The position numbers were made by a program, and so were the translations under genes. A stretch of DNA of 64,000 nt from Antedon mediterranea (Eukaryota > Echinodermata > Crinoidea > Comatulida > Antedonidae): positions 4,870,922 to 4,934,921 of the forward strand of contig NC_092678.1 in assembly GCF_964355755.1 (NCBI RefSeq), in the 5' to 3' direction. The stretch's first letter is position 1. Every line of letters begins with the position of its first letter. The notes beneath the pieces are model-generated. The model did no database searches. It was given only the letters and a program-made list of their open reading frames with translations, and was not told the DNA's origin. Positions 11,390 through 35,110 of this stretch are shown one piece after another.

Positions 11390-14300
11390 ATGTCAGAAGA
11401 AAATGAAAAAACATTACCAACAAGCCCGTTGCTGGAACAAGAAGAAGAAGAACGAAGCAGGGTAGAAGAGACTCATGTGGAACAGAAAGAGGATACAGAA
11501 GAGGAGGAAATTAAAGACAAATTAACTGAAGAAAATAAAGTTGAATCAACCAAGGAAAATAAAGACGAATTAACTGAAGAAAATAATGACTTGGCAAATG
11601 GCACATATGCAAATGTTGATGAACAGAAAGATGTAGATAAAGGACAAAATTTGGAGGTCAACCATAGTGAAGAAAAAGATGTGGAGGTTAACCATCATGA
11701 AGAAGATAAGAAAGATATGGAATGCAACCATGAAGAAAAGGAAAAAGAGGATAAAAATAAATGCCTAGAAAAAAAGAAATGTATAAATGAAGAAACTGGT
11801 GAAGTTAGGCATAGACCCCGAAAGAAGAATAAGAAAGGTGGTCATGGTCATCGAGTGACAATGACAGTGACTATTGCTGCAGCAATTCCCACAAGTAAGA
11901 GAAACCTGTTTGAACAAATGTTATAAAATAAAATCCTGTTCTAAAATATAGATGATTTACTTTACATTGTTCTATATTCAAAAGTTTTCTTTTCAAAATT
12001 GTTTTGATAAAAAATATTTTAAATAATGGTTGAACTTTTCAGATGAAGAAGATGGTCCCAAGTTAGAAGATATGGTACGGAAAAAGAAGCGGTTAATGGA
12101 AGCGCCAAAAGCGCAGAACTATTATCATTGTTCTTATTACTTACTGCCCGATGATACCGAACCCGTCAAAACAGATGTGGTTACTTTTGGAATGGCGGCC
12201 AAGATTTACACGGACCATGATTCAAAGGTGATAAAAACGTGGCAGGAGGGACATCAAACGTGGGTGGCATGGAGTCACAGGTAAGAAAATATTTCCCTCT
12301 ACCTTAAACTTTTTCAAATCCTCAATCACTTCAATTTTCAACTTGAGTTATTGTTTTTATTTTTAGTCAAAAGATAAACGTCACCAAAGACCTCCTTCTG
12401 AAGCTATTTGATCATACGCTTCAACTGCGCATTTGGGAGTCCCGAGAGAAGGTGTCAGCGAGAGCTAGGTTTGACCGGCCTAAAGTCTTCCGTTTACCAC
12501 AAGCAAAACCAGGTGAAGATTTTGAGGATGTTGGAGGTGTACGCTCTTTAGTAATGAAGCAATCACAGAGTTACATTGCATTACAACCGAAGAAGTCGCT
12601 CGTGGACCGACCTCTGCCACAGAGTCTTCCACCAGAACTCAAGGAAATTAAAAACTATAATAGAAAAGGTAATACAACAGGAGACACTTTTTGGGTCCCA
12701 AAGATGTTCCTTTAAATAGGGGTTCTATATTCAAATTGTTTCTACTCTATTACTTTTTTTATTTTATCATTGTTACAATAATTATTTCCAAAAGATATAA
12801 AACAATAATCAACATAATGCAGTATTCACAGTTAGTTTGTTATCCTTGCTTTTTAGATAGTAAAGGTAGACAAATAGTAGAAAAGACGAGTAAAGAATCC
12901 ATGAAAACTAATGAATCAATTAAGTTTGATAAGCGAGCTAGAACTCCTGAAAACAAATCAGTAACTCAAGTACACAAACAGAGGAAGGCAACACCAGAAC
13001 CAGTTACTCAAGTGGCAAAACAGGTCTCACCAGAGTCTATGAAGTAAGTTCCTTTCAATTTGCCTATACAGTACTTAATTTAGTCGTAGATACCTCCTCT
13101 GTAATTTGGCAAACCGAAAGCTCCCTGCTAACTAATTGATTTAGTTTTTCAAATTCCAAAGGTCATATAAGAAATTGGGCCAACTAGCTGGAACAATCCC
13201 ACCAGATGAGCTAAAACAAATTAAAAGAGAATTAAAACAACAAAATGAAGAAGAAGAGAGGAGAAAAGAAGAGGAGAGATTAGGAGATGACAGTGGACGC
13301 TCAACGACAACACCAAGTGGTACGGCTTAATAATTTTAATTTGTTCTTAAGCGAGTTATTATTTGATCAGAGAAAAATAGGGTCATTATCTTACACTTGC
13401 CTCTCTCCACCCAGGTGTATAAAAGGGTAACCGGTTAGAACAAGACAAAACTTTGCGCTGATTAATAGCTGCATTAATATGGGAGTATGTTTTGCGATAT
13501 GCGTTTAATCCAAAAAAATGACCGGGGTAATAATGTGCTACGTAAAGCGCCTTTGAGCATGATTATTCATGAAAAGGGTGCTATAGAAATGTGGTAATTA
13601 TTATTAATGCTATTAAATAAAAATCTAATTTATCACTCACAGGGAGAAGAGGTTTAAAAGATTCTCCGCAGCAACGAGAAGCTAGGCGAAAGTCTCGCAA
13701 GTCTGAGCAAGCCGCAGCGGCGCTGCAAGCATACATCAAGCAACATGGAAACATACGCATCCCGGTCAAGTTAAAACTGTTGTTTCCAGGTAAGTTACTA
13801 TCTCAAAATAACCTGTAGCATAATGTACAGATCCTTCAAATCTATACAACAGATTATGAACTCTCCAACAGTGCCATTGCGATGTAGTTTTGTAAAATAA
13901 GAATGAGATTGTGATACTGCAGTAACTGCAGTAAAATGATTAGCGGTAACAATTTTGACACAGTTTTTTAACAAGTTAACAATAATTTCTATTTCACTGA
14001 GGACAAAATAATAATAATAATATACAATATATACATAATACCACCAAAATTATGGGTGAAAATCAATATAAAATAATAAGGCATTTAATGAAAATTTGGA
14101 CAGTCCTAAAATTATGCGACTATTTCATTCTACTCTAGGCGTTCGTTCAATAACTAACAGACTGGACCGTCCTGTTCATGGTATAGAGGACGTGTTTATT
14201 ACAGTCTCACTTGACGGTCCTTTGATGTCCGAGACCCTACGTAAAGAATTGAACCCACTAGTCATCAAGATAGCGTCGGCAACAAACCTTCCGAGTACTC

Positions 14301-17300
14301 CACTGCCGTATGACCAGCTAGAAGACAAGTGTCTTCCTGTTTTTTGCATGTATAAATTCATGGGAGAGATGCCTCACATTACAAGTGGCAAAGAACACGG
14401 CAAAAGCGCATATTGGGAAGACACTAATGTGGTGTTATTAGGTAATTTGTGTGTTTATTTTGATTTTTTCATTGTATGCATGTTTTGACAAGGTGTTGCT
14501 TAATGTGTAAAGAAATGTATAATATGTGACAAGGTGTTGCTTAAGAATATCTAATGTTTGGCAATGTGTTGCTTAAGCGTGGTTCCACTAGAACGCAATA
14601 CAGCAAACGTATCGACGCAAAGTGCTGTATTACATAATCAAAAGAAGGGAAAAATCGAATCAGTTTGATTTCCGCAACGACGCAAGGCAAAAGAACATTG
14701 AAAAAGATAATATAGCGCACAAGTACGCAGGGTGAACCAGATCAAAGTCTACGGCAACTAACATTGACGCACAACAAGCAGGTTTGATTACACGCAGGCA
14801 GGGCAAACACAATTATTGGAAGGGCATTGTCTTAAGTTGCATTCTAGTTGGAACCACACTAATGGGTAGAGAATGTCCAATGTTTCAGTTTGTTAATAAA
14901 TAGGGAAATGGCTATAAATTTTCAGGTACGATGGAACGTGGAAAACTGCGAGAATATCTCAACGGTCCGCCATTAAAGATTGAAGTTCATGATCGAGACA
15001 GGAAATTCAAAGAAGCTAAGTTGAAACCTACCTTATTTGGCGAAGATATGGAGGACGATAAAATAGGAAATGTTGGCATGGTAACAGGTAAACAATATAC
15101 TCTTGTTTATTCCTACGATAAAGATAACATAAAAATAAATAAAAATTACGGTACTAATACATCATTTCTAAATTCGATCACATTTTGTACAGGGAAGCGC
15201 ACACTCCACAATCCGTTCAAAGAGCGTGGTCGTCCGTGGGATCCATACGGTGTTGCCAAGTTCGACCTTTCTCAGTTATTGCTAGGAGAGAAGACCCTGT
15301 ACATGACCTCACCCATTCATTGCTGTCCTATACCAGACATCATTGGTAGGAATGTGCAGGATAAACTGCTTGGAGTGACAAATGCTGTTGATGGGCCTAG
15401 TAAGTATCAAAACTACTATGTCGTTAACCAAAATGAACTAGAATTTGTCGTACAAAGGGATATTAAAGATGAGAATAGCATATAAGCCGACGCTTCTGAT
15501 TCATATGAATGAATCGCTTTGTATAAAACAGGTTGAATGAATGAATGAATGAATGCCAGTTGATCACACCTAGTACCGCTGTGATCGTACTATTAACCGG
15601 GAAAACACCTCACAAAGTATTTTATCAACTATTAATTGTATTTGTACAGAGGATGAGCCGCTACCTGTTGGACATTACCTGGATGTGAACTCACAACTAA
15701 AGGTTCGGATCGAGATTGCTTATCCACTCACCACGTCACAAGAAGTCAAAGACAAACCAGTACTGCCAACTCCTGAAGAGGTAACAACATAACATCTACT
15801 TTGTCTAATTTGAAAACTCAATAACCAAAATATGAACCTAACATTACATAATGCATTAGGGGTTACCCCGGTGTACTAGTACACCACAGCCGTAGATCAT
15901 AACTGGGCCTTCTGAGAGACCAGTCTTCGACTGAAGAGGTCGCCCAGTATAAATAAAATATTTTAATTCAATGTTACTAAATTCTGTTGGCAATTTAGAC
16001 TATTAAGTGCTTGTCTAGAATGCATTTTGGTCACTTTCTTAAGTAACATGTTTGTTTCATTTTGGTTCCAGTGCCCATTTTCCAGATTGGTTTATGTCTT
16101 TGATTACAAAAACACTTGCTTTCTACATTCACTGGAGAAGTTAATAACTGAAATCAATGCGAGCGCCCTCCGACTAGACGCCATGCCAGAGCACGTCATC
16201 AAAGCTGCCCTCTCTACTTACAAACTATCATAGTTAGTATTCGTTTCATAGTATATATATACAACAGTATTTCGACATGTTTTATTTGAATAACATTTTG
16301 TGGATGCTGTTAATTTCTCAATTATTTAATTTGTTTACAGTGATCAACAGTCAAGTACATCACTTGACATAGTCACAGGATTTCAGATATTAGATGGTGA
16401 ACAACATATATTTATTCTGGAAGGATTACGTGATCATGCTATTAAGAAAATGTGGGAAACTTTACCAAGACAGAAAAACCATGGTAAACAAAACGTTAAA
16501 GCCCCATTCCCTACGTTTTTTAGATCTAATTTAAGATCACAAACTATATTTAATGTAAAAATAATACTATATGGTCCTATTGCTATAACTTTTTTCGTCT
16601 TTAAACGGTTAAAAATGTGAAAAATAAGTCGATTCTAATAATTATAGCGGCCCGCTATAAATCCCAAAATGCATTGCGCGCGGATTGATATTTTTGTTTT
16701 TCACCTGTAATTCGCCCACTTTTCGATCGATCGTGAGGCCAAAACAAATGGAAGACTCCTAACTTTTCAGCGAAAATACCGGGTTTTCCCCAATTTGTAT
16801 CAACGGAGTCTGGCAAAAATAGAAAGACAATTAATGCAGCAACTATACAACGTCAGGCTAGGTATATAGGTAGCGTACGATGTTCGTACGTTACCGATGT
16901 TTACCAGCTAGGCCTACAAAACTAAGCCTAGCTAGGCTAGGCCTAAGACCGTCCACGAGAGGTCGATCGCCGCGAGCTACTTAGGTAGTGCATTGTTTCT
17001 CACTTTTTATCATAATTTACCATAAAACGTACATTTAAGACAAGGAATGACATGGTTTAATGTTTTTAAAGTGATATATATGTATTATTTTCCAAAAAAC
17101 GTCCAAAATTGCAGGGAAGGGGTCTTTAACATTTTATCTGCAAAGTTTAAACAAACATTTAAAAGTGTTAAAACTTTAAAAACTGATAAAATCTATTTTC
17201 ATTACAGAAGATACAATATTTGAAGCCATGTATAACTCTAACCTTATGTTCAGTGAACGGGTGTATGCTGCCCTCGACGTTGACCTATGTCGAATTAGAC

Positions 17301-20300
17301 TTCATGAACCACTCAGTATCATTGTCCAACAGCCGCTGCTTTACATTCGTGATATGGTGCCACGTCTGTGCCTGGAGGCTATCATTAGACTTGATAAGGT
17401 CAGTATAGCATTTGACGTTTACGCATTGCATTTGCAAAAGACGACAGAATTCAGACTGCTTGTAATGTAAAGAACAATGCCATGCATAATAAATATTTTG
17501 TATTCGGTTTCGTTTCAGCTTTTGACGTGTACACAATTACGAGAACTAACCAAGAATGATTTGTTTCCATCTGCGAAAATGATCTTGTCTTTAAGTCGCG
17601 AGTTTGGAATCCCTCTGACGACGACAGATTTTGAAGGTGAGCATTTTAAATTTCATCCCTCCGCCCAAATTTAATTTGATTAATTTATTACTATTTATCT
17701 TTATCATAATAATATAATCACATACATACATAAATTTTTGTCATCGTGTTTGTAATTTAGAAACTTGTGATGGTAATCTAAAAAAAAAAATTAACTTTGC
17801 AGATAACTGAAATAAAATAAATACCCAAACGCTAATCAAAAATAATAATAAATTATGTTAATTTAAAACTTCATACTGTTATTTTTATTCAAGAATAACC
17901 AATCACATAATAATGTATTGTAAGTATTTATGTGCAAGCTTTTATTTCTATGCTTTTTTATGTGAGATAACATTCATGTTGTTAAGCTCTGTCCACACTA
18001 TCAAACTAGTTACAAAAGTGTTATGTGCCCAAATATGGTAGTGATTTGACATCATCATGTCCATGCATATGCACATTACATTTTTTTGTCACATAAAGTT
18101 TGATAGTGTAGACAGAGCTTAAGATAATATATGTAAAAATGTATGCTTTTTATTCTCTGTATTTTGCTTATTTTATTGTTGCTGATTTTTAAGTCACAAT
18201 TCAAAAAGTGCTTATTGTCGATGTGAACAATTTTATGTAGTAATATTATATTTGGTTAAAATGTTTTCTCTATTATTTTGACAAATGAAGTAGACAAGCG
18301 GACAGATATTGAAAATTAGGAAAAAAAAAATTGTAATTGTAATTTCTTTTCTTACCGACAGAGCTTAAGTTAACTAAAAAAGTTGAAATGATAGCGGAAA
18401 GCAGACGATCACAAACCATGCCAGAAATATCAGTTACTAAACGGAGAGAGTGGACGCCACTGGACAATTACAACGAAGACTACTATGACATGATCATCAT
18501 GCGACAACAACAAAACACTCCAATTCATAATTTCCTCCAAGAAAATATAGTACGTAAAAAATCTTACAAAACATGTTTATTTATTTTTAGACACAAAAAT
18601 GGTTTTCTTTCACAAACATAGATTTGGAAAGACAGAATACTTTTTTTCTTGACAAAACCATGTCTATACCATGTTTAACCATTCATCTTCACAATCTAAC
18701 AACATTTTTAACTTTCTTTAAAGGATAGCGTTGGTGAAATAAGTCATATAAACAGTATAAATCGTGTTCGGCCAGAAACAATACACGTGACCCAGCCAAA
18801 CGGTACATCACACAACTACAGTACACAGACGTTGAACAGCACAGAGCAGGCCAGGGAAAGTTTACGTCAACTACTGGCTAAGGTAACGGCACTGAAACAC
18901 CTCAGCTAACACACTACCAATTGGAAGTTTCTATTAAAAATGAATGTACACTAGAGGTTTTTAAAATGATTTATGTAAAATTCTTCTTTTGTTTTTGTTG
19001 TTGTCAGGAGCCAAACCATCGGTTCACATACTGCAGCGACTACAACTCTGCGTCTGTAGTTCCTGTCGACTTAAACGCTTTACAAAAAGAAGAAACTGAA
19101 AGGTCAAAGGCCAAGTACCTGAGTAGCAATGGATTTGTTTATCCTGGAGTAAAGAGTTCCCTCTTAAGCAACGAACATCCTAGAAAGCCTGACGAAGCTA
19201 GAGTCACTGAAAACATGCAGGTATTTACAATCATCATGTACGATTTAAGTTATCAAATTCTCACTCCTGAGTACGATCAAAGTATATTGATTGAAACGTA
19301 AAGAAACTCAACAGTTCTTTTTAGAACTAATATGTGTGGTGTAGGCCTACCATCCTGTACAAATTAAGTGATCAAACTTTTTAACCTTTTAACATTAAAA
19401 TTTTGCCTTCACTGACAACAAAATTGTCTTTTTATTTTGCAGCCATGGGAAGAGAATATTCTGCATGCAAATATATTAAAACCAACTTTAGATCGCGATC
19501 GCTACACATGGTCCTTAAGGAATGAGGACATTGACCTTTACCGGAAGCCACATAAAGACTTTGGCATCCATCCACCAGCAACAATCCATTTAGCTGGTGA
19601 CACACTTGACAAAGAAAAGAGAACGGCACATGATGCAGAAGATGACATGTGGAGAGAGCGTCTGATTGTTGATGACCCGCAAATGAAGTTTCATCGGTGC
19701 GCCACCGAGACGGAACTAACATACAAAGGTCTTTTATCAAGCAATCAAATCGATAGATTACAAGGACTACTTAAAGACAAGCCTAAGAAGTATGGTCTTC
19801 TTGGATCGAATGCCAACAACATCCCTGCTCTATCGGTTGTAAACTATGTCAGCGTCGATACACACGCAAGAGAGAATGGACTCCTGCCAGCAATTGTGGA
19901 TAACGAGAAAGACAAATATTGTGGCGATATGCCAGGACCGTTTGATGATCGCAGTTGGAATGTTTCAGCAAACAGGATCCCGATTCGTGATATGGAACAC
20001 AGTAAATTTGAAGAAATGAAAGGACATGATTTCAAGTAGGTGTCAGTCTACATAGTAGGGGGCCAGGATATGAACTTGGCCTGAGAATACTCAGGTATTG
20101 AAAGATATTGTCTAAAAGAAAATATAAATTTGGAGGATTTGGTGGTGGGATTATACTTGAGAATATACGGTAAATGACGAGTTAATTGGAATCATATTTA
20201 CAAAATGTTAGGTGAATACAGTTACAAACAAAAGTTGGAATAATAATTTCAAAACTTTTTCTTTTAGATTATACCACAAAGAACGAAGTGCCACCTTTAA

Positions 20301-20535
20301 ACCTCAAATTCAAATGCTTTCAAAAGAAGAGAGAAACACTAATTTGTTCCGAACACTTCCACCAGAAGCGTTAAGAACCAAAAGTCAACGTGCTGGAAAC
20401 GAGTGCTTCCGTCATCCTCCACCAGGAATCCGTCCCGCTTCCATCAAAACAGAATTTTATTATCCAGATCGTGAACAGTATTGGAGAACGCCGTGTCAAC
20501 GTGATCCATCCAACAAGTCTGTGCTAAAAACATGA
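11390..20535 (+). CDS. CFAP92: CFAP92/KIAA1257-like ciliary protein (DUF4550)
   Basis: Nineteen exons: 11390-11894, 12043-12280, 12367-12668, 12857-13043, 13162-13319, 13643-13789, 14139-14441, 14926-15087, 15193-15399, 15650-15780, 16072-16232, 16341-16483, 17208-17398, 17519-17636, 18362-18549, 18724-18882, 19008-19220, 19443-20035, 20268-20535. All junctions keep frame; the total is 4374 nt, 1457 residues. Residues 1-150 are a Glu/Lys-rich tract. The DUF4550 region (about 170-290; YYLLPDDTEPVKTDVVTFGM, TWQEGHQTWVAWSHS, INVTKDLL) is the basis for the name. A C2-like segment follows (about 520-620, IKIASATNLPSTPLPYD), then a long region without a recognised domain. KIAA1257 was renamed CFAP92 as a cilia/flagella-associated protein; its molecular role is unknown to me. 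It converges on WASHC4. The start is the first ATG of the open exon. Confidence 0.85.
13380..13612 (+). repeat. SINE-like retroposon
   Basis: This intronic block ends in AAAGCGCCTTTGAGCA...GGGTGCTATAGAAATGTGGTAATTATTATTA. That resembles the GCGCTATATAAAT-(ATT)n tail common to SINE and LINE 3' ends in marine animals. No tRNA-type promoter boxes were confirmed. Confidence 0.4.
14575..14860. mobile_element. MITE-B copy (GCGTGGTTCC termini)
   Basis: The left end AAGCGTGGTTCCACTAGAACGC is inverted at the right end (TTGCATTCTAGTTGGAACCACAC). The same family occurs at 21426-21610, 25366-25521, 35427-35672 and 40249-40367. Internal sequence is rich in ACGCA/TGCGT. This copy sits in a CFAP92-like intron. 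Confidence 0.75.
15844..15965 (+). repeat. Possible retroposon tail
   Basis: The sequence GGTTACCCCGGTGTACTAGTACACC followed by an imperfect hairpin and AGTATAAATAAAATA looks like the 3' end of a retroposon. It lies in a CFAP92-like intron. Only composition and tail support it. Confidence 0.25.
16500..17125. mobile_element. TTAA-flanked MITE
   Basis: The left terminus AGCCCCATTCCCTACGTTTTTT and the right terminus AAAAAACGTCC...AGGGAAGGGGTCT are inverted copies. TTAA lies directly outside both (16496-16499, 17126-17129), as expected for piggyBac- or Kolobok-type transposition. The interior is locally GC-richer than the host intron and has no transposase. Confidence 0.65.
17992..18122. mobile_element. 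MITE-A copy, TTAA-flanked
   Basis: It runs from TTAAGCTCTGTCCACACTATC to GATAGTGTAGACAGAGCTTAA and is almost wholly palindromic. It carries the family core ATGTGCCCAAATATGG. It is intronic in the CFAP92-like gene. Confidence 0.8.
19264..19345 (+). repeat. Penelope-like element end fragment (copy 2)
   Basis: The segment CTCCTGAGTACGATCAAAGTATATTGATTGAAACGTAAAGAAACTCAACAGTTC carries a 7-bp CGATCAA/TTGATTG hairpin. It matches the repeat at 6621-6720 and lies in a CFAP92-like intron. Confidence 0.4.
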
Positions 20536-21882
20536 CAATGCTTCTAGTCATTGCAGACTATTTTATAAAAGAATCTGTAAAATACTAAAAAGCTTTATAT
20601 TAAAATTGATTATGAATATCAGCAGAAATAATTTATGCATAGAAATAATTTGGTGTCGTCATTACAGAGGGCGCTTTACATATTGCACGGCATGATTGCA
20701 ACACAGTTGTACGTTAACATAGGCAAGCGGTAAAATATGGGAATCTTTGTTATTTCTTCTGACCATTTACACAAAACATGGAGCGGACAGTCGGTTTCTG
20801 CTCAGGATACATACAGATTCTACGTGGGAAAAGCTACACGGTTTTCTGCTTACCGTTACTGCTTGTCTGTGAATAACACCATTTCATTAATGACTGTTAA
20901 AACATTGCAAAACGTATGTACAAGCACACATACAAGATACTGTAAAAGACACCAGTAAATAGTCTATAGTCTCGAATAAATATTTATTATAGATCATGAT
21001 TCGTTATAATTCTATGTTTACAATCGTTTCTAGCTAGCAGGACAATGAACTAGCCCATCAATCATCTATTTTTAGAACGTCTCGCATACTCTTACATATT
21101 GCATCATAATAATTGGTTCATTACCAAATGTGACCAGAATTTCGAGGACTAAGTCTCTTATATAATATATATGTATTAATAATCATTTTCATACATGCAG
21201 TCTAAATATATTCTTTTTATATAATATTCAGAGAATAATTGGTATAATGCAATAAGAGGGAGCTTTCAATTTGTGTGTCAGTCATCATCTGGAACTCAAA
21301 ACCACCAAAAATATGTCAAGGATTTGAGCGCGTAAGCACATCCCAACTGAATGTGCACGTCATATGACATAACTTGGTCATCACAAGTCCAAAGCTCCCG
21401 AATACTGCAGCAGAATGCCATCTGTAAAGCGTGGTTCCCACTAGAACGCAGCGATGTATCGACGCAAAATACTGTAATGCGTAATCACAAGTGGGAACTG
21501 ACGACGCAATAGTGCTACAAACGTCGCAAGTTTGATTTCACGCAGGCGAGGGCAAACACAATTATTAGGACAGTTGCTTACGTTGCGTCGCTAGTGGGAA
21601 CCACGCTTTAGAACAAACATACTTATCAATTGCTTTGAAATTGGGTTTATCTACAATCAATTTCAAGTAATATATCTAATAATTGGTATATTCTGGTGGT
21701 AGACTTCATAGTACTGTAGATACAGTCGCAGTCAAAAGCTTAGTGTCTGCCAACATTGACACAGACACTGGCTATGCCCTTTCATTGACAAGCCTAGGCC
21801 GACACAGAGACACTGGCTATGTTCTTTGATTGACAAGCCTAGGCTGACACACAGACACTGGCCATGCTCTATGATTGACAGC
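20536..21882. other. Convergent intergenic region, no supported gene
   Basis: It lies between the CFAP92-like stop and the WASHC4 stop. It contains one MITE-B copy (21426-21610) and, at 21740-21890, three related copies of GACACTGGC(T/C)ATG...TTGACAAGCCTAGG. The small open frame at 20737-20958 has no supporting features. Confidence 0.6.
21426..21610. mobile_element. MITE-B copy, best preserved
   Basis: AAAGCGTGGTTCCCACTAG at the left is matched by CTAGTGGGAACCACGCTTT at the right, giving a 185-bp palindromic element. The interior alternates ACGCA and TGCGT blocks. Confidence 0.85.
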
Positions 21883-34115
<12,233 letters not shown>

Positions 34116-35110
34116 TTTGCTGCACTTCCGATCCCCAGAGGCAGCGTTTCCTTTTCTCACGTGATGTAAAGTTATTTGTTTTTAACGGTAAATCCGTCAA
34201 TACGACTGTCTTTGCGTCAGTAACGAGCTATAAAACGCAATATTGACATTTAATTCTATTTAATCTATCTAAATGGCCAAAATAAATATATTTCTTTATA
34301 TTTTGATACTGGGTTACAACTCATCAATGCTGTTTGAATAAATGTTTATAGTTTCGGTTGTTTTTTTTATTATTATTCACTTTTATTTCAAATATCAAAA
34401 AATTGACCAAAATTACAACTCGTGGCTAAGAGCCAAATTGCGTGTAAAATACATGTCATATCAAAAATATAAATATATATAAAAAATATGAAAAAAAAAA
34501 ACAACAAAGAAGGGGAGAGCAGTCGCAAACTAGCAGGGGAGAAAATTAAGAATTCAGTAATTTGATGAAGTAGGGTATAGGGCTATTGGTAAATCTGGAT
34601 GTTTTAGACGCTAGCTGGGTAATTTTGTTTTTATTTCTTAAAATTTTATACTAAAGTAACTTAAGATGCAAAAAAACTCCACACAACAAACTCAAGAATT
34701 ATTTTGATTTTATTTGTACCAACTACTACTATAGTTACAAGGAACAAAATGCAATGAGAATAAACACATTTACATTACTAAATACCTCTCAATTACAAAA
34801 GCTCTATTGTGATATCACATAAAATATAAATGATGTCATCATCTGCAAAAGTCAAGGTGATATTATAACCAATACGAGGAATACGTTGAAAGCATACAAA
34901 ATACAATTGGTTTTTTTTTCATTATAATATTTATAGTATGTCAACCTCCTGCTTGTTTTAAATATGTATTTACAGTGGAATAAAATGTTTTCATTTTATA
35001 AAATTATTCCCTCATTGTTTAAGGTGTTTCATTTAGTTAAAATAAGTTGCTTTTTTCCATGTTTTTATGAGTGTATGTTATACTTTAATGAATAAATCAT
35101 TTTTTTTAAT
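34116..35110. other. Intergenic region between WASHC4 and CDK20
   Basis: It holds the WASHC4 5' flank and the CDK20 3' flank, both genes being on the minus strand. The sequence is A/T-rich with homopolymer tracts. No further gene, repeat family or structure was recognised. Confidence 0.6.
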
